Positions 25,546-34,784 of a stretch of DNA of 64,000 bases are shown one piece after another. Numbering within the stretch: the stretch's first letter is position 1; each line of letters begins with the position of its first letter. This DNA comes from Planctomycetota bacterium (lineage in GTDB: Bacteria; Planctomycetota; Phycisphaerae; Phycisphaerales; SM1A02), in the NCBI GenBank assembly GCA_027622195.1, contig JAQBZO010000002.1, positions 62,001 through 126,000 on the forward strand. Direction: 5' to 3'. A program made the translations under genes and the position numbers. A model generated the notes under the pieces. It was not told the origin of the DNA. It saw only the letters and a list, made by a program, of their open reading frames with translations, and searched no databases.

Positions 25546-28500
25546 TGCGAAGACACAAGGACCACTTCGAAAGGCGATGCGCAAAACGCGGCGCACACTT
25601 CGCCTTGTGTTGGTCGCCGAGAGAACGGCAGGTGTGTTGAGTGTTTATGTGTTGATGTCCACAGGGTTGATCGTGCTCGACGCCCTTGTCGTACTCCCAG
25701 CTTTGTTTCGGACGATCAATTTTGTGGTTGGTGTTGCCGCGCTTCTCTGGATTCTTCATATCTGGATCATTCCAGCAACACAGTTTCACCCAGCCCTCGT
25801 CGACATCGCACGTCGGATTGAGCGGCTTGTTCCGTCACTTCGTGGACGACTCGGATCAGCTCTCGACTTTGAATCAGCGGGGACTAAGACTCCATTCACA
25901 TCAAGTGTGCAAGAGAACGCGCTCAGCACACTGATTGCATCGCAACCCATTCACATCATCAACACTCAGCGTGCGCGCCGAAGTTGGTTGAAGTGTCTCG
26001 GACTGTTTGCGCTCGTCGCGATCGCGACAACAGCGCAACCCGAGCGAACCGCGATCGGCATCGAGCGCCTCATCCGACCCTGGTCTGGAGCGAGATGGCC
26101 CGCGACGACAGAGGTGAAATCTCTTGTTGATGTGACCCACGCGGCAAGCGGTATTCCAGTTCTGCTTCAAGCAACATTGCTGCGTGGAGACAAATCCACA
26201 GTCGATGTCGCGGTGGAGTGGACCGCGACACAACGGGATGGAACCACCACCACCCGCAGTGCCCGGATGCCTCTTCAACCAGACGGAACATTTGAGTTTC
26301 TATTGGAGCCGGGTGATGCAGACCGAATCCGTTTTGTGTTTTCGACACGAGACAGCGAGACTCTCGAACAAATCATTCGCTTTGTGGATCCACCCGAGGT
26401 GAAACATATTTCGCTTCGAACCAACCCACCCGAGTACGCCGCATCACTCGCTGGGTCGACCGAGTTCGATACAGATGTCTTTGCCGCAGCAGAGGGACAG
26501 ACCATTCGCATCGACCCAATCCTTGAGGGATCCCAAGTGGTGTTGGGTGTGATGCTGACTGAAGATGTTCCGTGTCCTCCTGCCGACGATGCCGCTCGTG
26601 TGCACTGGCTCAAGACCCAAGTTGGGCTGGATAATCCGCCACCAGATCTGAAGTTGGAATGCGATGCACGAATATGGACCATTCGTTGGTGCGCAGCAAC
26701 GAATATCTCGGCAGAACTGTTCCCGACAGATTCACGAGGACTTTCAGCTCTTGCACCCATTCGTCTGATTGTGGATGTGGCACAAGACGAACCCCCACTC
26801 GTGTCCATCCAAGAACCCACTGAAGATATTCGTGTGTTGGCCAACGCCGTTGTCGAACTCAAAGCAAATCTCTCAGACGACATCGGCATTGCCTGGAGCG
26901 GAATTGAGATTCAGCGGACAAGAGTCGGCGAGGGAATGACACAAGTGCGCAGCGACCACCGTGACCTCCAAGGTCAGACTGCGGCGATTTCAGAATCCAT
27001 CTCACCCATTGAGTTGGGATCACAACCAGGAGACCAACTTGAGGTCCGTGTGACAGTCCAAGATGTGTTCGGACAGGCAACACAGAGTCGCCTCGCAGTA
27101 GAGAGCGCCGTGAGACGCATTCGCATCATCTCACGCGCACAGTTTGAAGAAGATGTCAGCACCGCAGTCGAGGCACTTCGTGTTCAGGTGACGCGCGCTG
27201 ATGCGAGGCAAGTTGAAACCATGCGCACAACAGCCCTCGACCGACGATCGTTGATGCAACAAGTCGAGGTGGGTGAACGGGTCTCGGCGGCCCAAGCCGC
27301 AACAGAACAACTCAAGAAGCGACTTGATCAGAATGGTCTTGGTGGGGAGGCATTGGCACAATCGCTTCGTGAAGCGTCACGACTTCTCGGTGATGCTGTT
27401 GAGCACGCTGGGGAAGCGCGCGACGCACTGAGCGAAGCATCGGAGGAGACGTCCGATGTCGCGCGCGAGCAGCAGGAATCATCGGCGCGCACTGCACAAG
27501 AGTCGGTACGCGACGACTTGGCCTCCGCTGCAGCACTCCTTGAAAGAGACGAAGACACTTGGACACTTCGCCGTGATATCGAGCGAATCGCCGAGCGACT
27601 TGATGCGGCACAGCAGAAAAGAGATCAATCATCTGCACGGTCACAAGGACAGACCCCAGGTGAGTTGTCTCCAGAAGATCGAGAAACCATAGAGTCTGCC
27701 GCAGCAGAAACCGACACCGCCGCTCAGCAGGCAAGAGATCTGGTCGAGGAACTACACGAGCGATCAAAAGCATTGCAACAGACGCAACCAGAGAGGTCTC
27801 AAGCGCTGCGTGACGCAGCAGAAAACGCCGAACAAAGTGGGTTGGTCGAATCGGTGGAGAAGAGCGCGCAGGCCACAAGACAAAACCAATCGCAGGCAGC
27901 AGCAGAAGCCGCCGCGAATGCCCGTGAGGCACTGGATCAATTACAGGAAGATTTGGAACAAGAGGAACAACTCCAACTTGAAATACTGAAGCGCCGCCTT
28001 GCTAGTTTGACAGAGTCGATTCAATCACTGGTGTCGACAAGTACTGTGATTGAGAGAATGGTCGCCGATGTGACAGAAGTGATTCCACCTCTCGAACCCA
28101 TTGGTTCGCTGTACAAGAACACGATGGCTGTGATTGATGAAGCGTTGGCGGTTGGTGCCGACGGTGTGTCGGTGGCAAGACACCTCACGCGCGCCGCCGA
28201 ACATCAGGCGACTGCAGCCACAACGCTTCGAAGCGAGAAACCATCACTCCAATCGCTTGGGGAGTCGATGGCGCACTCGACCGAGAGTTTGAACGCCGCA
28301 CTTTCTGAATCACGCGCTCAAGAACAACAGGCTGAAGAACAAGCTCAGATTGCGCTGCTCGAGCGGTTGCACGGCCGATACTCAGCACTGCTTGCCCAAC
28401 AAGCCACGATCCTTTCGGACACACAACTGCTGATGAACGGCGATTGGTCTGGTCGGCGACGACTCATCGAATGTCGTCGCATTGCAGAGGAAGAGTCGGC

Positions 28501-29041
28501 GGTCCTAACAAGCCTTGACGCGATTGGGGCCGGCGAAGATGTTGTGTCATCGGCAGCATTTCAAGAGGCGCACCGCGTCGCGCGTGAGGCCGCTGTCGGT
28601 GCGATCGCGACTCTTCGCGAGGGAACCACGGACGACTGGGTGCTCGCGAGAGAAGAAACCGTTCTCGGAGTGATCGGTGGATTTGTGGGGGCGCTCGCGC
28701 AAGAGCAGCAAGCGCGGGATAGGTTTGCGCGAGATCAACTCTCGAATCAGAACCAAAACGCTGGTGGTGGTGCACCTCCACAAGGCGATCAGGATCCCAT
28801 TCCACCGATTGCTGAACTTCGTGTTCTGAAGGCACTCCAAACTCAGATTGCTGCGCGCACTCGACGCATCGCCGAGGGCGGGGTTCAACTACCTGGGGAG
28901 ATTGCCGACTTGTCTGCGCGGCAAAAAGCCGTTGCGGACCTCGCTGAAAAACTCGCCAAATCACTCGAAGAGAAGGCTGAGGATGAGAAAACAGAGAAAA
29001 CGAACGAGAATCCCTTGTCTGGAGCGATTCTTGAACGATAA
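25538..29041 (+). CDS. Giant membrane-anchored coiled-coil protein (DUF4175-like)
   Basis: About 1167 residues. Two N-terminal helices (about residues 35-58 and 60-78 of the mature start) and a third near 150-165 (LGLFALVAIATTA) anchor it; beta-rich repeats follow (about 190-530), then long Gln/Glu/Ala-rich coiled coils (about 540-1100) and an acidic Lys/Glu tail. The layout resembles DUF4175 proteins found next to BatA-type clusters. TTG 25538 is preferred: GAAAGGTGG lies seven bases upstream and the start overlaps the previous stop; TTG 25517 and ATG 25577 are alternatives. A scaffold that spans the cell envelope is plausible. Confidence 0.78.
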   Translation: MLSAKTQGPLRKAMRKTRRTLRLVLVAERTAGVLSVYVLMSTGLIVLDALVVLPALFRTINFVVGVAALLWILHIWIIPATQFHPALVDIARRIERLVPSLRGRLGSALDFESAGTKTPFTSSVQENALSTLIASQPIHIINTQRARRSWLKCLGLFALVAIATTAQPERTAIGIERLIRPWSGARWPATTEVKSLVDVTHAASGIPVLLQATLLRGDKSTVDVAVEWTATQRDGTTTTRSARMPLQPDGTFEFLLEPGDADRIRFVFSTRDSETLEQIIRFVDPPEVKHISLRTNPPEYAASLAGSTEFDTDVFAAAEGQTIRIDPILEGSQVVLGVMLTEDVPCPPADDAARVHWLKTQVGLDNPPPDLKLECDARIWTIRWCAATNISAELFPTDSRGLSALAPIRLIVDVAQDEPPLVSIQEPTEDIRVLANAVVELKANLSDDIGIAWSGIEIQRTRVGEGMTQVRSDHRDLQGQTAAISESISPIELGSQPGDQLEVRVTVQDVFGQATQSRLAVESAVRRIRIISRAQFEEDVSTAVEALRVQVTRADARQVETMRTTALDRRSLMQQVEVGERVSAAQAATEQLKKRLDQNGLGGEALAQSLREASRLLGDAVEHAGEARDALSEASEETSDVAREQQESSARTAQESVRDDLASAAALLERDEDTWTLRRDIERIAERLDAAQQKRDQSSARSQGQTPGELSPEDRETIESAAAETDTAAQQARDLVEELHERSKALQQTQPERSQALRDAAENAEQSGLVESVEKSAQATRQNQSQAAAEAAANAREALDQLQEDLEQEEQLQLEILKRRLASLTESIQSLVSTSTVIERMVADVTEVIPPLEPIGSLYKNTMAVIDEALAVGADGVSVARHLTRAAEHQATAATTLRSEKPSLQSLGESMAHSTESLNAALSESRAQEQQAEEQAQIALLERLHGRYSALLAQQATILSDTQLLMNGDWSGRRRLIECRRIAEEESAVLTSLDAIGAGEDVVSSAAFQEAHRVAREAAVGAIATLREGTTDDWVLAREETVLGVIGGFVGALAQEQQARDRFARDQLSNQNQNAGGGAPPQGDQDPIPPIAELRVLKALQTQIAARTRRIAEGGVQLPGEIADLSARQKAVADLAEKLAKSLEEKAEDEKTEKTNENPLSGAILER

Positions 29042-29060
29042 ATCAATACAGAGAAGTGCG

Positions 29061-29786
29061 ATGAGAGACTCCATTCGAAAAGCCACGCTGGGTGTTGTGT
29101 TGCTCGTACTGTGGGCGAACACGCTGCATCCATCACCGACGTGTTTCGGACAAGACACCAATCCACCAAAGACGCTCGATGAGTTGCTTGGTATTGCAGG
29201 TGAGCCATCAAGTGCCACCGTGCCAGAGAACAACAACGATTTGAGTCAGGCGCTCTCGGATGAGAAGCCACTCGACACATTGCGGCGCGCGCGTGTGTTG
29301 ATGGATTCATCATCGTCGGCGCTGTCTCGCGCGGACCTCTCTGTCTCAACCCAGCGACTCCAAGAGAACGCCATCAAACTGCTCGATGCCATGATTCAAG
29401 ACGCACAGCGGAGGCAACAACAAGGTCAAGGGTCCGGGCAGCAGAGTCAATCACAGCAGCAACCTCAACAAGGTGAGTCGGCGCAACCACAACAATCGAA
29501 TGATCCAGGAGATCGTCAAGGATCCAAGCAGGCGAAGTCCAACGAGCGCGATGGAGACGCCAAGAGGAGTGATGAAGGATCGAACAAGGATGGAGCTCCC
29601 CCGCCCTCCGATGGCACCGTTGTGGACGCCGACGGCGCATTGGAGACTGATCGGATTGAATGGGGATCCCTTCCTCCACGCATTCGCGAGGTGCTTCGGC
29701 AGGGACTGCGTGAGCGGATGAGCACACCTTATCGAGCGTGGACTGAGGCGTATTTTCGCCGCATCGCCGAGGATTCACGCGAATGA
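29061..29786 (+). CDS. Exported Gln-rich protein of the MoxR operon
   Basis: A 241-residue protein with a signal peptide (about 1-31, ATLGVVLLVLWANTL ending near TCFGQD), a helical section (about 70-115), a Gln/Ser/Asp-rich disordered section (about 115-195) and a C-terminal element EWGSLPPRIREVLRQGLRERMSTPYRAWTEAYFRRIAE. That end motif occurs in planctomycete proteins that follow the DUF4175-like coiled-coil gene; function unknown. ATG 29061 follows a GAGAAG five bases away. It is joined to the next gene by an ATGA overlap. Confidence 0.78.
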   Translation: MRDSIRKATLGVVLLVLWANTLHPSPTCFGQDTNPPKTLDELLGIAGEPSSATVPENNNDLSQALSDEKPLDTLRRARVLMDSSSSALSRADLSVSTQRLQENAIKLLDAMIQDAQRRQQQGQGSGQQSQSQQQPQQGESAQPQQSNDPGDRQGSKQAKSNERDGDAKRSDEGSNKDGAPPPSDGTVVDADGALETDRIEWGSLPPRIREVLRQGLRERMSTPYRAWTEAYFRRIAEDSRE

Positions 29787-30850
29787 TCCACCTGATCCAC
29801 TTCACAGTGCTCCTTTTTGCCGTGACGATCTCATCGTTTGGACAAGAGCAAGTGTCCCCTCCAGTTGTTCCCCCAACCACAACGGTCGGAGCTGAAAGCG
29901 CGCCAGCAGAAAATGAAATCACCGTTCCGATGGTCAGCAGCATTGACCGCGGACTTGCTGCGCTCGCGGCGCAACAGAACGACAACGGATCGTTTGGACG
30001 CGGTCGGTATGGAAGCCACGCCGGCATCGCCGCGCTGTGTGGACTCGCATTCCTGGCCGATGGCAACACTCCGACTCGAGGTCAATATGCACCGCAAGTG
30101 CGAAAAGCACTCGACTTTGTGCTGGAGAGTTCAACAGAGAGCGGATTGATTTCAGATCCAACAAGCCACGGTCCAATGTATGGGCACGGGTTCGCAACAC
30201 TCTTTCTGGGCGAGGTGTATGGAATGGATCAAGGAGACTCGCGTGTTCGAGATGCACTCGTGCGCGCCGTCCGACTTATTCAGTCGAGTCAGAATGACGA
30301 GGGAGGTTGGCGCTACAACCCTGTTCCAAGCGATGCGGATATTTCAGTCACGATTTGTGAAATCATGGCGTTAAGAAGCGCGCGCAACGCGGGCATCAAG
30401 ATTCCCAAAGAGGCGGTCGACGCTGCCGTGCGCTACGTTCGAGAATGCCAGAACCCAGACGGAGGATTTCGTTACACACGCGGCGCTGGAAGTAGTGCGT
30501 GGCCTCGTACCGCAGCGGGCGTTGCAAGTCTTTTCTACGCGGGCATTCACGATGACCAAGCGATAGAGAGTGGATTGCAGTATCTCGAGCAAGCGGGTGT
30601 GATTGGCGGTGGAGGGCCGATGTCACAAGCCCACTACTTCTACGGGCAGTATTACGCGGTGCAAGCGATGTATCTTGCTGGAGGCAAACATTGGTCGCAG
30701 TGGTGGCCGATGGTGCGCGACGAGATCATCCAAATTCAATCAGAAGATGGAACATGGCTTGATCACAGCGCCGGAACTTCCTACGCAACCTCGATGGCGC
30801 TCATCGTGCTTCAAATGCCAAAGCGGTACCTTCCCATTTTTCAACGATGA
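29783..30850 (+). CDS. Exported protein with prenyltransferase/terpene-cyclase-like repeats
   Basis: A 355-residue protein with a signal peptide (about 1-20, LIHFTVLLFAVTISSFG) and an alpha/alpha-toroid built from repeats: IDRGLAALAAQQNDNGSFG, VRKALDFVLESSTESGLI, VRAVRLIQSSQNDEGGWRY, VRYVRECQNPDGGFRY and the final SEDGTWLDHSAGTSYATSMALIVLQ. These are QW-like repeats of squalene cyclases and prenyltransferases, but the catalytic DxDD motif is absent, so it is probably a binding or inhibitor-like scaffold, as is usual for these planctomycete genes. It is coupled on both sides by ATGA overlaps. Confidence 0.85.
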   Translation: MIHLIHFTVLLFAVTISSFGQEQVSPPVVPPTTTVGAESAPAENEITVPMVSSIDRGLAALAAQQNDNGSFGRGRYGSHAGIAALCGLAFLADGNTPTRGQYAPQVRKALDFVLESSTESGLISDPTSHGPMYGHGFATLFLGEVYGMDQGDSRVRDALVRAVRLIQSSQNDEGGWRYNPVPSDADISVTICEIMALRSARNAGIKIPKEAVDAAVRYVRECQNPDGGFRYTRGAGSSAWPRTAAGVASLFYAGIHDDQAIESGLQYLEQAGVIGGGGPMSQAHYFYGQYYAVQAMYLAGGKHWSQWWPMVRDEIIQIQSEDGTWLDHSAGTSYATSMALIVLQMPKRYLPIFQR

Positions 30851-32028
30851 ATCGCATGATCCACATTCGCGCGACAATCTCTCTCACACTGATGTGCACA
30901 CTCACCATGTCTGCACATGCTTTGCAAACAGCGTGGGACATTGTTTCTGAGGGAACAACCATCGGCTGTTTGCAAGACGACGGGATTCTCGAGATTCCAA
31001 GAGGCGAATTGATCCTATGGACTGGAGAGCGTCTCCCTGGAACTCTCGCCGCGCTCGTGGGTGGATCTGGAATCCCACCCATCGATCCATCACACGAAAC
31101 AACCAGTGAGGCAACTGTCGAGTGGCGGCATCCTCGGCTTGGAATCTTTCGATGTCCGCTGGAATTAGTGCGTTCGATTCGATTGAGTGGACCACCATCT
31201 TCCATGAATGCGGCCGATGAAGACACAATCCTCCTCTCGAATGGTGACCGTGTGACAGGATTGGTGGAGGTGATCGCAGACGACTTGATCATCGACTCAG
31301 ATGGTCGCCGCCGTCGGATTGCGCTCACCACCATTGTGTCGGTGCACTTGGTGGGACTCGAGCAACCGAGCACACAGGGCATGGTGTGGTTGAGAGATGG
31401 GACAACACTTCATTTTCCACTGGACGGCAAACCACTTGATGGACGAATGTGGCAGGCGTTCACGAAGGTATTCGCAGAGCACAGAGATGAAGAAGGAGCA
31501 ACTGTTCTCGAAAACACACAGCGTGTTCTCTCACTCGCCAGTGTGATCACCGTTGCGGCGAACACAACAGCACCACACCTGGCATTGCCAGACCCAGCGG
31601 CTCCGATGGTGGCAACGGCGTCAGAGGTCCCCACCGCGATGGGTCTGCAACCAATTCGTATGGATGCTCCGTCGCGCATCGAGGGAACGGTTCCGTTTGA
31701 CCACGCCGTATTGAGTTTGCGTGTCCACGCCCAATCACCACTTGCTCGAGCACGACTCGTTGTTTCACAACTCGGCGTGGTGGTGGGTGCGATCGACATC
31801 ATGGGTCGAGTTTCGCACCACCAAGGGAATCTCAATCCCACACGCCTTGAGGTGCCGTTGGCAAAGGGATCATTCGCTATTGAACTTGAAGAGGAAAGCG
31901 ATGGACCCATTGGCGATCGAGTGGAGATTCTGGGGGGAATGTTGATTCGGTCTGACAGCCCCACACAGTTCACAGGAGTGAAACTTCGCGATCCAACAGA
32001 GGCTCCGACCTCGAAAGTGGACGGTTAA
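30847..32028 (+). CDS. Exported protein of unknown function, last gene of MoxR operon
   Basis: A 393-residue protein with a signal peptide (about 1-26, ATISLTLMCTLTMSAHA). The beta-rich body includes the repeated short motif LLSNGDRVTGLVEVIADDLIIDSDGRRRRIALTTIVSVHL and a C-terminal NPCBM-like stretch (DHAVLSLRVHAQSPLARARLVVSQLG, then RVEILGG), suggesting carbohydrate or wall binding, though this is a fold-level guess. ATG 30847 overlaps the previous stop. Its last 59 bases overlap the convergent comEC gene, which is unusual for the window. Confidence 0.72.
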   Translation: MNRMIHIRATISLTLMCTLTMSAHALQTAWDIVSEGTTIGCLQDDGILEIPRGELILWTGERLPGTLAALVGGSGIPPIDPSHETTSEATVEWRHPRLGIFRCPLELVRSIRLSGPPSSMNAADEDTILLSNGDRVTGLVEVIADDLIIDSDGRRRRIALTTIVSVHLVGLEQPSTQGMVWLRDGTTLHFPLDGKPLDGRMWQAFTKVFAEHRDEEGATVLENTQRVLSLASVITVAANTTAPHLALPDPAAPMVATASEVPTAMGLQPIRMDAPSRIEGTVPFDHAVLSLRVHAQSPLARARLVVSQLGVVVGAIDIMGRVSHHQGNLNPTRLEVPLAKGSFAIELEEESDGPIGDRVEILGGMLIRSDSPTQFTGVKLRDPTEAPTSKVDG

Positions 32029-33589
32029 GCCACCCAAGCATGACGATCACCATGATCGTCGCCACTGGGCCACTGAGTGGATCGAGTTCAAGTGTTGCAC
32101 CAGGACAAGCAGATCCAATCGCAGCGAGTTTCACAAGGCACCACGCCATCGCGGATCCTGGAATTGCAAAGATCGCGGCGAGTTGAGGTGACACAAGCGC
32201 GACAGGGACCGCGATCGATCCGAGCACGATCGCTGCGGCAGAGATCGGTGCCGCGATGACTGTGAGTGGCGCGCCGAGAAATGAGATCGTTCCAAAATGA
32301 CACCAGACGATTGGAGCAGTCGCGATCCAAATGAGCGAGGAGAGAACGAATCCATGCCACACTCCAACGAGAAATCGCACAAGGATCGATGAGGAAGTTG
32401 CCGAGGCGTCTCGTTCCAACATCCGTTGTTGAATGGCGAGCAGAGCGATCACAGCAGCGACACTCAATTGAAAGCCAGGACGAATGGCGGCTCGTGGATC
32501 ATCCAGAATGAGAATGATCGCGACCCAGGCGAGGACATTCATGGCACGGAGTTTCCACCCCACCAACACGAGCGCAGCGCACACTCCACTCATCGATGCA
32601 GCCCGCATGGCAGAGACATCGGGTTGAACAGAGAGCGCGAAGAGAAACACAACGACACACAACACGGCACCTCGTGCGCGATGTTGGAGATGGAACCACC
32701 GTCCGCACCACACCACACAGATCACAAGAACAGTGAGATTGAATCCGCTGATCGCGATGAGGTGGGTGATGCCCGCGCGCGAGAACTCGCGCAGCGAATC
32801 GCGAGCGCCGTCGCGCTCTGTACCAAGCACCATGCAAGCGAAGATGGAGCGGGATGGCCTGTCAGTCCATGCATTGAGTGATTCCCGAAGGGCGACTGCC
32901 GTTGCGGATCGACTCGCTGCCCAACACCCGTCGATCCACGATGGATGGGCGATGACTTGGTGAGTGGAGGATGGGATCGTGATGGACCCAACGGATCCAG
33001 CGGTGAGGATCCACGGCATCCATGCTTTCAGTTCCTCGTCGCGTTCGGGTGGTTTCCACCACGCAAAAGTAAAGAGGCACTGCCCTGGTTCGATCGAACA
33101 TCCACCACTCTTTGTCGCACCGTCGACTCGAATCGAGACAGGCCGGCCGACATCCACTCGACCCTGATCCGTCTCGAGGGCGATGAGTGTTCCACTAAAG
33201 GATGGTGTGTCCGCGTCGAAGCGCGAACGAAGTGCGCGAGGTTGTCCAATCTCGATGACAAGGTGGACAAGCGCTCCACCTGGATCCACCACCATCGATG
33301 CCGATCGCTCGAATGAAGCCCGTTCTTCGCATCCGATGAACCAGCCGAGCGCGACCGAAACACAGACTGCCCCTGCACGACCCAGTGTGCGCGCTGCCAC
33401 GCCACGCGCATGGGTGAGCGCCAAGAATCCAAGTGTGGCGACACCCACCGCGGCGAGGGATTGCAACGCGACCACTGATGGATCAGCAACATCGTTGGAC
33501 ACCCCCGCCGCCGCGCCGATCCACAATCCCCAAGCGATTGCGAATGGCCACACCCCGTGTTGTTTCTCTCTCGTCACATGTCGCAGCAT
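31970..33589 (-). CDS. comEC: ComEC/Rec2-type DNA uptake channel
   Basis: A 539-residue polytopic membrane protein. It has a long N-terminal helix set, an OB-like region (about 100-230) and the competence core with the family signature HLIAISGFNLTVLVI, the QPDVSAMRAASMSGV segment and PGFQLSVAAVIALL. ComEC passes single-stranded DNA across the inner membrane during natural transformation. The C-terminal metallo-beta-lactamase domain of long ComEC forms is absent here. It follows trpD by 47 bases on the same strand. The 3' end overlaps the convergent gene at 30847-32028 by 59 bases. Confidence 0.92.
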   Translation of the reverse strand: MLRHVTREKQHGVWPFAIAWGLWIGAAAGVSNDVADPSVVALQSLAAVGVATLGFLALTHARGVAARTLGRAGAVCVSVALGWFIGCEERASFERSASMVVDPGGALVHLVIEIGQPRALRSRFDADTPSFSGTLIALETDQGRVDVGRPVSIRVDGATKSGGCSIEPGQCLFTFAWWKPPERDEELKAWMPWILTAGSVGSITIPSSTHQVIAHPSWIDGCWAASRSATAVALRESLNAWTDRPSRSIFACMVLGTERDGARDSLREFSRAGITHLIAISGFNLTVLVICVVWCGRWFHLQHRARGAVLCVVVFLFALSVQPDVSAMRAASMSGVCAALVLVGWKLRAMNVLAWVAIILILDDPRAAIRPGFQLSVAAVIALLAIQQRMLERDASATSSSILVRFLVGVWHGFVLSSLIWIATAPIVWCHFGTISFLGAPLTVIAAPISAAAIVLGSIAVPVALVSPQLAAIFAIPGSAMAWCLVKLAAIGSACPGATLELDPLSGPVATIMVIVMLGWLNRPLSRSEPLLDREVSLL

Positions 33590-33636
33590 TCTCGCCGCAC
33601 ATCAGCGAGATTCTCAAAACGAAGCCAAAAAGATTT

Positions 33637-34734
33637 CTATTCCTCGCCAGGGTCAGGCATGCCAGACGACACAGCGATGAGGCGATCCAGAGTTGAACTC
33701 GCTGCACCGGTCGCGAGTGCCTCACGCACTTGGTCCATCGCGTGAGGCATGTCAAACGCAACGCCAGCGGCAAGCAGCGCCGCCGCACTGTTGAGCAAGA
33801 GCATGTCGCGCGGCGTTCCCTTCATTGAGCCGTCGAGCAATTCACGCACCCACACCGCCGCTTCAGTTGCATTCGATGGAACCACTGCGAGTGGATCAGA
33901 CTTTGCGATGCCGACTGATTCAGGATGAAACAACTCGCGCTCAATCTCGTCTCCACGCACATGAACCATGATGGTGTCTGCGCCTGTTGAGATTTCATCG
34001 AGTCCATCCAGTGAATGAACGACGATTGCGCGGGCGGTGTCCAACTTGCGGAGCGCTCCCGCAACGGGGTCCACAAAGCGTTGTGCATACACCCCCATCA
34101 ATTGGCGGCGCGCTCCCGCGGGATTAGTGAGTGGTCCAAGAAGATTGAAGATCGTTGGAAATCCAAGGACTCGACGCACGGGCATCGCATGCCTTGCCGC
34201 GGGGTGGTGCTGCACGGCGTAGCAAAAGCACACGCCAACGGTGTCGAGGCATTGGCGCTGTACTTCACGCGATGCATTGATTTGAACTCCAAGGGCCTCG
34301 AGCACTTCGGCACTCCCTCGGCCCGTTCGAGAACGATTGCCGTGCTTTGCGACGCGGGCTCCGCACGCGGCAGCCACAATCGCGGCGGCTGTTCCAACGT
34401 TGAATGTCTTTGGAGCTCCTCCCGTGCCAGCTGTATCGAGGATGGCGACTGGCGGGAGTGATGTTGGCACACGATCCACACTCAATCGCATGACGACTGC
34501 GGCTCCCGCCAACTCATCTTCAGTGGGAACGCGCGATGCGAGGAACGCGAGCAATGCGCCCATTTCTCCATGATGCGCTCGTCCCCGCATGATGCAGGTG
34601 AATGCAGCAACAGATTCGTCGAACGACAGGGTTTCTCCACCGACCAACTTGACAAGATACGGAGCGAGTTCACCCTGCGCTTCGCTTCGGACAAATTCAC
34701 TCGGACCAACGGAAATCGGATTGGTGTCGTTCAC
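33637..34734 (-). CDS. trpD: Anthranilate phosphoribosyltransferase TrpD
   Basis: TrpD joins anthranilate to phosphoribosyl pyrophosphate in tryptophan synthesis. The 365-residue protein shows the PRPP loop DTAGTGG, the NVGTAAAIVAAACGARVAKHGNRS segment, LGFPTIFNLLGPLTNPA and VHSLDGLDEIS. I chose GTG 34734 (VNDTNPISVG), since earlier ATG codons would place the gene across the divergent lgt start. No other trp genes are in the window, so trp genes are scattered. It precedes comEC by 47 bases, a probably chance pairing. Confidence 0.94.
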   Translation of the reverse strand: MNDTNPISVGPSEFVRSEAQGELAPYLVKLVGGETLSFDESVAAFTCIMRGRAHHGEMGALLAFLASRVPTEDELAGAAVVMRLSVDRVPTSLPPVAILDTAGTGGAPKTFNVGTAAAIVAAACGARVAKHGNRSRTGRGSAEVLEALGVQINASREVQRQCLDTVGVCFCYAVQHHPAARHAMPVRRVLGFPTIFNLLGPLTNPAGARRQLMGVYAQRFVDPVAGALRKLDTARAIVVHSLDGLDEISTGADTIMVHVRGDEIERELFHPESVGIAKSDPLAVVPSNATEAAVWVRELLDGSMKGTPRDMLLLNSAAALLAAGVAFDMPHAMDQVREALATGAASSTLDRLIAVSSGMPDPGEE

Positions 34735-34784
34735 GTAGTCAGCGTAGCGACTCGCGCGCTTTGTGTGAGGTACCTTGCACACCA

